18,310 bases of DNA from Planctomycetota bacterium (GTDB lineage Bacteria > Planctomycetota > UBA8108 > UBA1146): assembly GCA_002691835.1 (NCBI GenBank), contig NZJA01000040.1, positions 1 to 18,310 on the forward strand, written 5' to 3'. The translations under genes were made by a program, and so were the position numbers. The notes beneath the pieces are model-generated. The model had not been told where the DNA came from. It saw only the letters and a program-made list of their open reading frames with translations, and made no database searches. Shown here piece after piece: positions 7,316-14,836 of this stretch. Each line of letters begins with the position of its first letter. The first letter of the stretch is position 1.

Positions 7316-7690
7316 ATGTCAAACACCGCTGAAAATCCGGGACGTCTGAAGACTTTCTGGTTGCCCGTTCTTCTGGGGATCTCTGTCGGAGCAAATTTGA
7401 TGCTCTTGGTGGGATCTGAATCCGCACCAAAGGTGGCTCATGGTGAGACCGGAACCGCCAGCAATGGCTTTGTCATGACTTCATTCGTCATGCAGGGCAA
7501 GGGTGCTGCCGAAGGCCTCGCCATCTTTGATACCAATACCAAAAAGCTTTGGACCGGTTTTGAATCGGGTAATGGATTCAACGTCCATAGTGTCCGTGAT
7601 CTTAACTACGACTTCGTCCCTCAGGAATATTCCCAAAAGGGTAAGCAGAAGCCCAGTGTCAAGGCCATGAAAGACGCGGGCCGCAAGTAG
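7316..7690 (+). CDS. Small membrane-anchored protein of unknown function
   Basis: I chose the ATG at 7316 because the AAAGGA at 7301-7306 is 9 bases upstream; it touches the in-frame ATG at 7307, leaving no spacer there. The product has 124 residues. Basic residues (RLK) precede one hydrophobic segment, FWLPVLLGISVGANLMLLVG, at about residues 15-34. It is either an uncleaved anchor or a signal peptide. The outer part contains FVMTSFVMQGKGAAEGLAIFDTNTKKLWTGFESGNGFNVHSVRDLNYDF, which looks like a small beta-structured module, and a Lys-rich tail. I do not recognise the family. The gene sits 28 bp before the next one and both end at the terminator at 8402-8441, so they probably form one operon behind the hairpin-rich leader. 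Confidence 0.72.
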   Translation: MSNTAENPGRLKTFWLPVLLGISVGANLMLLVGSESAPKVAHGETGTASNGFVMTSFVMQGKGAAEGLAIFDTNTKKLWTGFESGNGFNVHSVRDLNYDFVPQEYSQKGKQKPSVKAMKDAGRK

Positions 7691-7694
7691 GCTT

Positions 7695-7710
7695 AACCTT
7701 CGGAAAGGTT
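7695..7710 (+). promoter_or_regulatory. Hairpin over the ribosome binding site of the 7719 gene
   Basis: AACCTT (7695-7700) pairs with AAGGTT (7705-7710) across a CGGA loop. The likely ribosome binding site GGAAAGG (7702-7708) lies inside this hairpin, 10 bases before the ATG. It could lower translation of the second gene relative to the first. Confidence 0.4.
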
Positions 7711-7718
7711 TCAATTAC

Positions 7719-8360
7719 ATGTCAGATCGATTGAACTTTGATCAGGCCGCTCAGCATCTGGGGATCTCCGCAGATGAGCTTCAGGGACTGGTCAGTAACG
7801 AGAACATTCGCGCCGAACACGATGGCGGCGAAGTCTACTTCAACCAGCAGGACCTCGAGGCCTATATGGAGGGCCGTTCCACCGAACCGACGGTGGTTCT
7901 CTCTGAGGATGGCGGCGGCATGCTGGAAGATGACGGCCTTGAGCTGGAAGATTTTTCAACGGATGAGACCGTTCTCAACATCGAGGGACTCCTCGAGGAT
8001 GACGGAAGCGGCTCCCTCCTGGAGGGTGAATCCGAGCTTGATCTCGGAGGTGTCGGCGATGAAACCGTCATCGACACGGATGATTTGTCTCTGGATTCCT
8101 TCGATTTCGATGAAGAAGTTGGAGGAGATACGGGTGGCGACGAACTGATGCTTTCTGGAAACACAGAAATGCAGATGGTTCGCAAGAAGCCTGCAACGGC
8201 GATGACCGTTCTGCTGGTCTTGACGCTGCTGTGCCTGTTGATTCCTGCCGCTCTCCTCATGAACCTCATGAATCCTGGCGGAACCTTCCCTGATTGGGGA
8301 GATCATGGAGCTGTGAACTTCATGAATGGGCTTGTCGAAAGTATTGTCGGTAGCCTGTAG
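7719..8360 (+). CDS. MerR/excisionase-type HTH protein with acidic linker and C-terminal transmembrane helix
   Basis: The 213-residue product has three parts. Residues 1-55 match a MerR-like/excisionase helix-turn-helix (LNFDQAAQHLGISADELQGLVSNENIRAEHDGGEVYFNQQDLEAYMEG, read here as separate motifs FDQAAQHLGIS and YFNQQDLEAYM). Residues 56-150 are a strongly acidic, Gly/Asp/Glu-rich linker with repeated LEDDG and SLLEGE-like units. A basic patch (RKK near residue 155) precedes one transmembrane helix, MTVLLVLTLLCLLIPAALLMNLM, at about 162-184, followed by a tail of about 28 residues. The charge pattern suggests the HTH faces the cytoplasm and the tail faces outward. It may be a membrane-tethered DNA- or protein-binding factor; in such domains the HTH can also be a degenerate, non-DNA-binding fold. 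No named family is recognised. Confidence 0.75.
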   Translation: MSDRLNFDQAAQHLGISADELQGLVSNENIRAEHDGGEVYFNQQDLEAYMEGRSTEPTVVLSEDGGGMLEDDGLELEDFSTDETVLNIEGLLEDDGSGSLLEGESELDLGGVGDETVIDTDDLSLDSFDFDEEVGGDTGGDELMLSGNTEMQMVRKKPATAMTVLLVLTLLCLLIPAALLMNLMNPGGTFPDWGDHGAVNFMNGLVESIVGSL

Positions 8361-8401
8361 GCGAATGCCGGGCTAAAGACCATGACCGAGATCCATGAAA
8401 T

Positions 8402-8441
8402 TGGGCCTCTGGGGAATCCCCGGGAGGCCCAGTTTTTTTTT
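8402..8441 (+). terminator. Strong intrinsic terminator
   Basis: TGGGCCTC (8402-8409) pairs perfectly with GAGGCCCA (8424-8431). Inside, GGGG (8411-8414) pairs with CCCC (8418-8421) across AAT. Nine T follow at 8433-8441. It closes the two-gene unit starting at 7316. A run of nine G comes directly after the T-run. Confidence 0.92.
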
Positions 8442-8456
8442 GGGGGGGGGTCGGGA

Positions 8457-8657
8457 ACTCTGGTCAGTCACAGAGTGAGATTTTGAGACAAATCCGGTGA
8501 GGTTCGATGCGCTGTGATTCTTGGGAAGGTCTCTTCCGCAGGGGTGGGGACCGTGGCACACTGCCACTTCCAGAGGGACGTCGCGCTCTGGAGCTCGAAT
8601 GGATCTCGCCAAAAGAAGAGACCGATCTGGAGAAGCAACGATACTTGCTGCCTTCTC
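8457..8657 (+). ncRNA. Candidate structured RNA or leader upstream of the OmpA-like gene
   Basis: Between the terminator and the next gene, 8451-8719 holds nested inverted repeats. GGTCTCTTC (8528-8536) is the exact inverse complement of GAAGAGACC (8615-8623), and this 9-bp stem encloses two perfect hairpins: GTGGCA/TGCCAC with loop CAC (8553-8567) and TCCAGAG/CTCTGGA (8569-8575 with 8586-8592). Flanking hairpins are ACTCTG/CAGAGT (8457-8462 with 8471-8476) and GAGAAG/CTTCTC (8630-8635 with 8652-8657). GGAAG at 8524-8528 can pair with CTTCC at 8533-8537 instead, which would compete with the long stem. An open frame at 8507-8707 has no recognisable domain and I do not call it. No known RNA family is recognised. 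Confidence 0.42.
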
Positions 8658-8719
8658 TTGAGTTGCGGGTGATATCTGCAGGTCTTTTTTGCGGTACCTG
8701 TCCGTGAAAGGAAGTTTTC

Positions 8720-9454
8720 ATGAACGTTATTAACTTTGCCAGAACCTTGTGCCTCTGGATTGTTCCAATGCTGTTGTGCTCGTGTGTTCCCTACGTCAAG
8801 TACGAGGATGCCGTGAGTAAATTACAACGAGCGAATCGGGTCAATTCGGATATGGAAAAGCGCCTTCGGGATACCCAGATTGCTGGCTTTGATGGAGAGG
8901 CTCAGTTGGAGCGCAGCTCGGCAAAGATCCTGGATCTTGAAGGTAATCTGTCTGCGATCACTGACGAAAGAAATTCACTGCTAGAAGCCAATGCGGCCCT
9001 CAAGCAGAGTCTTAATGACCTCCCCAAGGTGCTGATTTCAACTGAGAGAATCGCTCCGGGGGCGACGATGAATCCTGAGACTGGCGGCATTATGCTGCGC
9101 GATGATGTTCTCTTCGACAGAGGGAAAAGTGTTCTCAAGAAACAGGGGAAAACGATCATTCAGGAGTTGGCCAGTAACATTCAGCGGGATTACCCACGGA
9201 ATGTGATCTACATCGATGGCCACACCGATAATACTCCGATTAAAAAGTCTAAGAATGCTGACAATTGGGAGCTTGGCGCGAAGCGTGCCCATGCGGTGTT
9301 CAAAGAGTTTGTCGCACTTGGATTTGATAAAAAATTCCTGCGTCTTTCCTCCTCCGGTTGGGCCCAACCTGTTCCGGGAGTGAATCCTGACATCGAGTCA
9401 GGGCGTCGACAGTGCCGCCGAGTGGAGATCCGCTTGGGAGATACGATCGAGTGA
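8720..9454 (+). CDS. OmpA/Pal-family lipoprotein with coiled coil and peptidoglycan-binding domain
   Basis: The 244-residue product is an envelope protein expected to anchor the outer membrane to peptidoglycan or to act as a stator-like adaptor. It starts with a lipoprotein signal ending in LCSC, so Cys22 is the likely lipidated residue. A coiled coil of about 80 residues follows (KLQRANRVNSDMEKRL through LLEANAALKQSL). The C-terminal OmpA domain shows GIMLRDDVLFDRGKSVLKKQG, then the ligand-binding IDGHTDNTPI with ELGAKRAHAV, and ends in GRRQCRRVEIRL. The usual motif is GRRQNRRVEI, so a Cys replaces Asn. A ribosome binding site AAGGAAG (8708-8714) precedes the ATG by 5 bases. The stop codon overlaps the rsmA start. 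It is not the classical pal gene by context, as no tol genes are nearby. Confidence 0.85.
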   Translation: MNVINFARTLCLWIVPMLLCSCVPYVKYEDAVSKLQRANRVNSDMEKRLRDTQIAGFDGEAQLERSSAKILDLEGNLSAITDERNSLLEANAALKQSLNDLPKVLISTERIAPGATMNPETGGIMLRDDVLFDRGKSVLKKQGKTIIQELASNIQRDYPRNVIYIDGHTDNTPIKKSKNADNWELGAKRAHAVFKEFVALGFDKKFLRLSSSGWAQPVPGVNPDIESGRRQCRRVEIRLGDTIE

Positions 9455-10389
9455 TGGGACCTTGCGGGGATTCCATCTCCGATTTGGATCCGAAGGACGG
9501 CGAGAATCAAAACGGGAGTTCCCCGAAGGGGGGCCTCCCGTTTTCTTTTTCTCGGTCAGAGATTCTCGATGAACTGCGTTCACGGGGTTTTCGATTTGAC
9601 CCCCGAAAAGGGCAGAACTTTCTCTTCGATGGGAATTTACTGAGAGCCTTGGTTCGGGATGCTGAAATCCCCGTTGGAGTCCCCGTTTTGGAGATCGGTC
9701 CAGGTGCGGGCACGCTGACACGGGTTCTCCTTGAGCGTAACGCTCCGCTGATCGCGATTGAGATCGATCCGATTCTGGTCGGGTATCTTCGTGAGACTTT
9801 TGCAGTGGAGCACCTTGAAGTGGTAGAGACGGACGCTCTCGAAACAAAAAACAGTCTTTCCGATGTTCTTTTGACGGCGATTCCGAAAACTGAATTTCAC
9901 CTGGTCGCAAATTTGCCTTATGCCATTGCCAGCCCATTGGTTTGCCTCCTTGTGGAATCGTGTCCACAAATGTCTGGATTTTCAGTGCTGGTTCAAAAGG
10001 AGATGGCCGATCGTTGGGTCGCTGAGCCGGGAAGCCGTGAGTATGGCACCAGCAGTGTGCTCCTGTCCCGTCTTGGAGAAGGCCGGATCACTCGGAAAGT
10101 TCCTCCTCACGCCTTTATCCCTGCTCCTCGGGTGGATTCTGCCTTTGTCCGTTGGACCCGGAAAGATCCCGCTCCTTCGCAGCCTGACAATTGGATGTCC
10201 CTGGTTCGGACCTGTTTTCAGGGGCGACGTAAATCGATGTCGAGGCTCTTGGGGCAGTTAGGGCTGACAGGTTGGGAGTCCAGCGGGATCGCTGGGGGAA
10301 CCCGTCCTGATCAGGTGACACCCTCCCAATGGGCCGAATTAGCTCAAATCCGAGAGCAGAAGATTGCTTCTGAAGGGCAGAATGAATGA
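9454..10389 (+). CDS. rsmA: 16S rRNA adenine dimethyltransferase RsmA (KsgA)
   Basis: RsmA dimethylates two adjacent adenines near the 3' end of 16S rRNA, a late small-subunit assembly step. Motifs from the chosen start are GQNFL at residue 53, the SAM loop EIGPGAGTLT at 80, IEIDP shortly after, and catalytic NLPY at 153. The C-terminal part carries VPPHAFIPAPRVDSAFVRW. The ATG at 9454 overlaps the previous stop as TGATG, giving 311 residues. The alignable N-terminus (RSEILDELRSRGFRFDPRKGQNFL) begins about 30 residues in, and no ATG, GTG or TTG exists between 9487 and it. The start must therefore be 9454 or the TTG at 9484, or a rare codon. The extra N-terminal residues are encoded over an intrinsic terminator (see 9509-9550). 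Confidence 0.94.
   Translation: MGPCGDSISDLDPKDGENQNGSSPKGGLPFSFSRSEILDELRSRGFRFDPRKGQNFLFDGNLLRALVRDAEIPVGVPVLEIGPGAGTLTRVLLERNAPLIAIEIDPILVGYLRETFAVEHLEVVETDALETKNSLSDVLLTAIPKTEFHLVANLPYAIASPLVCLLVESCPQMSGFSVLVQKEMADRWVAEPGSREYGTSSVLLSRLGEGRITRKVPPHAFIPAPRVDSAFVRWTRKDPAPSQPDNWMSLVRTCFQGRRKSMSRLLGQLGLTGWESSGIAGGTRPDQVTPSQWAELAQIREQKIASEGQNE
9509..9550 (+). terminator. Intrinsic terminator lying inside the 5' coding region of rsmA
   Basis: AAAACGGGAG (9509-9518) pairs perfectly with CTCCCGTTTT (9535-9544), a 10-bp stem. Inside it CCCC (9521-9524) can pair with GGGG (9528-9531) across GAA. TTTTCTTTTT runs from 9541 to 9550. It lies 55 bases after the ompA-like stop but at codons 19-33 of rsmA as called, so it may end the lipoprotein transcript or attenuate rsmA. 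Confidence 0.85.
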
Positions 10390-10701
10390 CTGGCACAGGG
10401 GCCGTTGCAGGTGTACTTTCCCTGTTCAGTCCGGTCTCCTCTTGAACTTCCCCGGCACCGTGTGCCTTGAGGGATCTTGCGGGAGATACCGCGCCACTGA
10501 ATCTGCCGAAGACGGCTTCAAAAAATTATAGCATGACGGATTCGTTCTCATGATTTCTCTGGGTCTGACCTGATTTCCCTGGGTCTGACCTTTGGAAATT
10601 TCGAGAATTCGAATCGTGATTGAGAAATTCATTTTTCCGGTCATGGAGTCAGTCGACGTCGGATCACCACCGGTTTTTTTGAAGTCATTGAAAGGCCTCC
10701 C
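10390..10701. other. 312-bp gap between rsmA and dnaG
   Basis: No gene is visible. The gap holds ACAGGG/CCCTGT (10395-10400 with 10420-10425), GGCAC/GTGCC with loop CGT (10454-10466), GCGG/CCGC (10479-10492), GCCG/CGGC with loop AAGA (10505-10516), a 20-bp tandem repeat (10551-10590) and TTCGA/TCGAA (10600-10613). A loose CCGGT/ACCGG pairing (10637-10641 with 10669-10673) is followed by seven T at 10674-10680, directly before dnaG, and could be a weak terminator. I could not place a confident promoter. Confidence 0.5.
10551..10590. repeat. 20-bp tandem repeat with palindromic core GGTCTGACC
   Basis: Copy one is TGATTTCTCTGGGTCTGACC (10551-10570) and copy two is TGATTTCCCTGGGTCTGACC (10571-10590); they differ at one base. 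Each contains GGTC-T-GACC, a palindrome around a single base. This could be a paired protein-binding site or a remnant of a dispersed palindromic repeat. Confidence 0.85.
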
Positions 10702-12774
10702 TTGTCCCTATTGGAAAACGAAGACCGAGAACGAATCCGCGAGGCCAGCCCCATCGAGGTGGTCATCGGCAAATATGTGGATTTGGTTCAGCGGGGCCGC
10801 GTTTTCAAGGGGCTTTGTCCATTTCATGAAGACAACAACCCATCGATGGATGTGGACCCCGACCGCGGAACTTTCCGCTGTTGGGCCTGCAATGAACATG
10901 GAGATGTCTTCACTTTTATTCAGAAACGCTATGGATACGAATTTCCAGAAGCCATGGAACATCTCGCCCAAGAAGCTGGCATTGAGATTCAGAAACGAAG
11001 AATCGATCCAGAGGTCGCTGTTCAGCGAAACAAAGATCTGGAGATGTTGGACAGGGTCGCGAGCTGGTTTACCAAGCAATTGGAATCACCCCAGGGGAAG
11101 CCTGCACGAGACTACCTGAAAGAACGGGGTTTTAGCGAACAGTCGATTCGTAAATTTCGTATCGGCTTCGCTCCTCCCGGATTCAGTTCATTAACCGAGA
11201 CTCTCAAAAAAGCGAGTGACCCTGAAGCCTTCATGAAGCAGGCGAGCGAATTGGGCTTGCTGAAAGCGGGTCGCGAGGGAACGTTTTACGATGCCTTTAG
11301 GGATCGCATCATCTTTCCGATCATTCGACCCGGAAAAGGAGAAGCTCGGGAAACGGGGGAGGTGGTTGCCTTTGGCGGACGTCATCTCGGTTCAGCCCGG
11401 GAGTCTTCCAGTATGACCCCTGCGAAATACATCAATTCGCCGGAAACCCGTGTCTACAGCAAAGGCAAACTTCTGTATGGCTATCATCAGGGCCTCGACC
11501 AGATCAGAAGGGGTCGCAGCCTGATTTTATCTGAAGGCTATACCGATGTGATCATGGCTCACCAGTACGGATTCGGTAACACCGTGGCGGTCCTCGGAAC
11601 GGCGTTGACGGAAGAGGGAGTTCAGCTGATTTCCCGGAAGGTCGATCGGGTGGACTTGCTTTTCGATGGCGATGTGGCCGGAAAAACCGCCGCAGCCCGT
11701 TGCTGTGAACTATTTCTGGGAACTGAAGTGGATGTCCATGTCGTCATATTGGAGTCAGGAATCGATCCGTGTGATCTCCTGATGGCTGAAAATGGCAAGC
11801 AGGCGTTTGAGAACTGCCTTTCGGGCAGAGTCTCGTCATTGGAGTTTCTGATCAGGGATATTTTGCAGCAGCATGATTTTGAGCTGGGATCGAGCTCCAT
11901 GAGAACCGTTTCAAGAGTTCGCAAAGAGATCTCTCGGAGGGTCCTTCAGCCTCTTTCTGAAATGGGACAGATCCCATTGGAAGAAGGAGTTCGCCGAGTC
12001 TCCATACATACCGGTTGGACAGAGTCTTCGATTCATAATGATTTCCTGGACGATCGTCAGCGTCAGCCTGCGCGTCGCCCACAATCTGGAAATCGCGGAT
12101 CCCGGCAGAATCCCCGTCGAGAATGGGACGGAGCCCCATATACAGAGGGTGAAAACGCTGACACCATCGTCATCATCGGAGATCTGGAGTCCGGTGGACA
12201 GCTGACTCCGGATATTGGAGAGGGCGCGGAAGTGCTGGCTTCCGGAGCAAAATCTTCGCCAGTTGCGGTTCCGGAGGACGAAGATGTCATGCTGAAAATG
12301 GTGGTCAGGAATTGCGCATACTATCGACCCCTCTTCAGGGTTTTTCCCCCGGAACGCTGGAGATCACGCCCGCACAGGGATCTTGCGCTCCTCGTTTGTG
12401 AAAAAAGGGGGATTCCAGAAGCGGAAGAAACGACGGATTCTGGATTAAAATCGTTACTTCTCGATATCATGTCTCGAATCACTGCAGAAGATCAGTGGCA
12501 GGATCCCGATGAACGTAACTTCATGGTACCACAGTATTTGGCGGAGATTTTAGTCGCTGAGCTGGAAAGAAAACGGGATGCCTTGGTCCGAGAAGGTGCA
12601 GATGGAGGCAGAGTTCAAAGCCTCAATGATCAGATACAAACTTTAACAAGCAGTAAATTTCTTTTCGATAATCCATCGCAAGCAGACGAGATTATCAATA
12701 GGTTTGAGTTAGAGCCAAATAGGTCAGAAATGACCAACAGTAGCGAAGAGCAGGAGAGTACGATCAATGAGTAA
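10702..12774 (+). CDS. dnaG: DNA primase DnaG
   Basis: DnaG makes RNA primers for replication. The 690-residue product has the N-terminal CHC2 zinc site with C39, H42, C60 and C63 ([11 protein letters not shown] and [13 protein letters not shown]). The primase core and TOPRIM domain follow, with EGYTDVI (E278, D282) and [16 protein letters not shown] (D322, D324), both carrying the expected acidic metal ligands. A basic, low-complexity linker (around residues 450-480) separates a divergent C-terminal helicase-interaction region. The start is TTG at 10702, supported by AAAGG at 10691-10695 six bases upstream and by the family N-terminus ending in [15 protein letters not shown]; no ATG lies upstream in frame. 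The 3' end overlaps rpoD by 8 bp. Confidence 0.95.
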   Translation: MSLLENEDRERIREASPIEVVIGKYVDLVQRGRVFKGLCPFHEDNNPSMDVDPDRGTFRCWACNEHGDVFTFIQKRYGYEFPEAMEHLAQEAGIEIQKRRIDPEVAVQRNKDLEMLDRVASWFTKQLESPQGKPARDYLKERGFSEQSIRKFRIGFAPPGFSSLTETLKKASDPEAFMKQASELGLLKAGREGTFYDAFRDRIIFPIIRPGKGEARETGEVVAFGGRHLGSARESSSMTPAKYINSPETRVYSKGKLLYGYHQGLDQIRRGRSLILSEGYTDVIMAHQYGFGNTVAVLGTALTEEGVQLISRKVDRVDLLFDGDVAGKTAAARCCELFLGTEVDVHVVILESGIDPCDLLMAENGKQAFENCLSGRVSSLEFLIRDILQQHDFELGSSSMRTVSRVRKEISRRVLQPLSEMGQIPLEEGVRRVSIHTGWTESSIHNDFLDDRQRQPARRPQSGNRGSRQNPRREWDGAPYTEGENADTIVIIGDLESGGQLTPDIGEGAEVLASGAKSSPVAVPEDEDVMLKMVVRNCAYYRPLFRVFPPERWRSRPHRDLALLVCEKRGIPEAEETTDSGLKSLLLDIMSRITAEDQWQDPDERNFMVPQYLAEILVAELERKRDALVREGADGGRVQSLNDQIQTLTSSKFLFDNPSQADEIINRFELEPNRSEMTNSSEEQESTINE

Positions 12775-14659
12775 CTCAACGATGATCGACGGTGGCGATC
12801 AGGATCACACCAGCCACTCCATGGCTTCAGAAAAAGACCAGTTTCAGGGGGACGATGCCGAGATCGGTGTTGCTGAACTGGAAGATGGGGAAGAAGAAGA
12901 GCTCGAACAGGAGGACGACCTGCCAACCTTGGGCAAGGATGCTCCCGAGTTTGTTGAGGTCGGTCCTATCGACGATGAAGACACCCGGATGCCTTTGGAG
13001 GAAATTCCGAAAATCGCTTCCGGTCGCCCAGCCTCCCGTGATTTCAGTAAGCAAAAACGGACGATGGAAGAGGGTCTCGAGCTGATCATCGAGATCGGGA
13101 AATCTCAGGGCCATATCACATTTGAGCAGTTCAATCGGTGTTTTCCGGAAGAGTGCAACACTCCGGATAGAATTGATGCTGTTTTTGACCTTCTCGAAAG
13201 TCATGACCTGGAGGTGACAGACGACCCGGTCAAAATTGATGACATTCGAGACGAGCCCGATTTCACCGGTGAAAAAATAGATGACCCGGTACGGATGTAT
13301 CTCACCCAGATGGGTGAAATCCCACTGCTGACTCGAGCCGAAGAGCTGCTCCTCGCGAAGACAATTGAGACATGTCGCGATCATTATCGAACCGCGATCT
13401 ATTCCTCAGGATTCTGTCAGAGTCAGATGATTCGTCTTTGCCAAGAGGTCCTGTGCGGAGATCAGGCCATCGATAAGGTGATCAAACTCACGCCTTCTTC
13501 AGGTGAACCGAGTCGTGAAGACATGCTCCAGCGAATGGGGCAAAATCTTGCCACCATCGAGCGTCTTTACCAACTCAACCTTGCTGACAAAAAGAAACTG
13601 GAATCCAGCAAGTTGTCGGATCGTTACAAGGAAAAGATTCGGATCAATGTGCAAGACAGGGCTCGCAAGATCGGCCTTCTTCTTGGTGAGCTGGTCTTCA
13701 AGCGTGAAATCCTTGACAACTTGAGAGACACCATGCGTGGCGAGTGGCGCAAGATTCGGAAATCGAGAAGTCGAATTCAGGATATTAAGGCTCGGCGTGG
13801 TCGTCGCAAGACTGACAAAGAATCGATGGATTCTGAAGAAGCCAATATTGCTGAAATCGCAGTGATGGTCATGGAAGCGACGGATCCATTTGGCGAACGA
13901 GTCGTGAGGATGAACCGCCAGTTTAACCGTTACGAAATTGCCAAGCGCAAGCTTTCAGCAGGAAACCTGAGACTCGTCGTCTCTATTGCGAAGAGATACC
14001 GCAATCGGGGCCTCTCTTTCCTGGATCTGATTCAGGAGGGGAACACCGGCTTGATGAAAGCCGTCGAAAAGTATGAGTACCTACGGGGTTACAAATTTTC
14101 GACCTACGCTACCTGGTGGATTCGGCAGGCGATCACCCGCTCGATTGCTGACCAGGCGAGAACCATTCGTATCCCTGTGCATATGATCGAAACGATGAGC
14201 AAGGTTCGAAATGCGACGAAGAAGCTGATGCAGAAGCTCGGTTATGAACCGAGTATGAAAGAGATCGCGACAGAGTTGGAGCTTCCTGAAGAGGAAGTTC
14301 GCAAGGTTCTGAAAATTTCGAAGCATCCGATTTCTTTGGATCGTCCAATCGGCGACAGCGACGATGGCTTTTTTGGCGATTTCATTGAAGACCAAAATGT
14401 GGAATCACCGATTCATACAGCCACCCATGAAATGCTGAAGGACCGACTGAAGGACGTTCTCAAAACCCTGACATACAGGGAGCGTGAGATCATCAAGCTG
14501 CGATACGGTTTGGAAGATGGATATACCTACACCCTTGAAGAGGTAGGTAAGATTTTCAAGGTGACTCGTGAGCGTGTTCGCCAAATCGAAGCAAAAGCAG
14601 TGAAGAAACTTCAGCATCCGATTCGTTCGCGTCACCTCGAGGGCTTCCTCGACGAATAA
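12767..14659 (+). CDS. rpoD: Primary sigma factor RpoD (sigma-70)
   Basis: This is the housekeeping sigma factor that directs RNA polymerase to promoters. It has 630 residues, near the usual size. A very acidic N-terminal extension (to about residue 80) is followed by region 1.1 ([21 protein letters not shown]), region 1.2 from D172 ([17 protein letters not shown]), a non-conserved region, and region 2 from about N400 ([50 protein letters not shown]). Region 3 ([22 protein letters not shown]) and region 4 complete it, with a helix-turn-helix at 590-612 ([22 protein letters not shown]). The ATG sits inside the dnaG stop region, so expression is probably coupled. A terminator follows at 14693-14730. 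Confidence 0.97.
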   Translation: MSNSTMIDGGDQDHTSHSMASEKDQFQGDDAEIGVAELEDGEEEELEQEDDLPTLGKDAPEFVEVGPIDDEDTRMPLEEIPKIASGRPASRDFSKQKRTMEEGLELIIEIGKSQGHITFEQFNRCFPEECNTPDRIDAVFDLLESHDLEVTDDPVKIDDIRDEPDFTGEKIDDPVRMYLTQMGEIPLLTRAEELLLAKTIETCRDHYRTAIYSSGFCQSQMIRLCQEVLCGDQAIDKVIKLTPSSGEPSREDMLQRMGQNLATIERLYQLNLADKKKLESSKLSDRYKEKIRINVQDRARKIGLLLGELVFKREILDNLRDTMRGEWRKIRKSRSRIQDIKARRGRRKTDKESMDSEEANIAEIAVMVMEATDPFGERVVRMNRQFNRYEIAKRKLSAGNLRLVVSIAKRYRNRGLSFLDLIQEGNTGLMKAVEKYEYLRGYKFSTYATWWIRQAITRSIADQARTIRIPVHMIETMSKVRNATKKLMQKLGYEPSMKEIATELELPEEEVRKVLKISKHPISLDRPIGDSDDGFFGDFIEDQNVESPIHTATHEMLKDRLKDVLKTLTYREREIIKLRYGLEDGYTYTLEEVGKIFKVTRERVRQIEAKAVKKLQHPIRSRHLEGFLDE

Positions 14660-14666
14660 GTGTAGA

Positions 14667-14680
14667 AATCAGATCTGATT
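14667..14680. repeat. 14-bp perfect palindrome after rpoD
   Basis: AATCAGATCTGATT reads the same on both strands. It starts 8 bases after the rpoD stop and ends 13 bases before the terminator stem. It may be chance or a protein site. Confidence 0.5.
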
Positions 14681-14692
14681 CAGAAGCTAGAT

Positions 14693-14730
14693 AGGGGCTT
14701 GTCTCATTTGGAGGCAAGCTCCTTTTTCTT
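14693..14730 (+). terminator. Intrinsic terminator after rpoD
   Basis: AGGGGCTTG (14693-14701) pairs with CAAGCTCCT (14715-14723), with one G-T pair, and is followed by TTTTTCTT (14723-14730). It ends the dnaG-rpoD unit. Confidence 0.88.
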
Positions 14731-14733
14731 GTT

Positions 14734-14761
14734 TTGAGATTTTTATGCATTTGATTATGAT
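14734..14761 (+). promoter_or_regulatory. Sigma-70-type promoter for the zinc-ribbon gene
   Basis: TTGAGA (14734-14739) and TATGAT (14756-14761) are separated by 16 bases. The site lies directly after the rpoD terminator and about 75 bases before the next gene, whose transcript would start near 14768. Confidence 0.55.
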
Positions 14762-14836
14762 GTGAATCTAAGATGGACTCACTCATCAGAGAGTTCTCGC
14801 ACAATTTCTCCTAGTAGATGGAAGTGAGTCTGGACA

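Noticed and set aside
8495..8520. GGTTCGATGC resembling a tRNA T-arm
   Set aside because: No matching stem and no acceptor, D or anticodon arms around it.
8541..8556. GGGTGG-GGACCG resembling the T-box motif AGGGTGGNACCGCG
   Set aside because: An extra base interrupts the motif, there is no following terminator, and the downstream gene is not an aminoacyl-tRNA synthetase or amino-acid gene.
8507..8707. 66-codon open frame upstream of the lipoprotein gene
   Set aside because: No recognisable domain, no good ribosome binding site, and it overlaps the nested inverted repeats.
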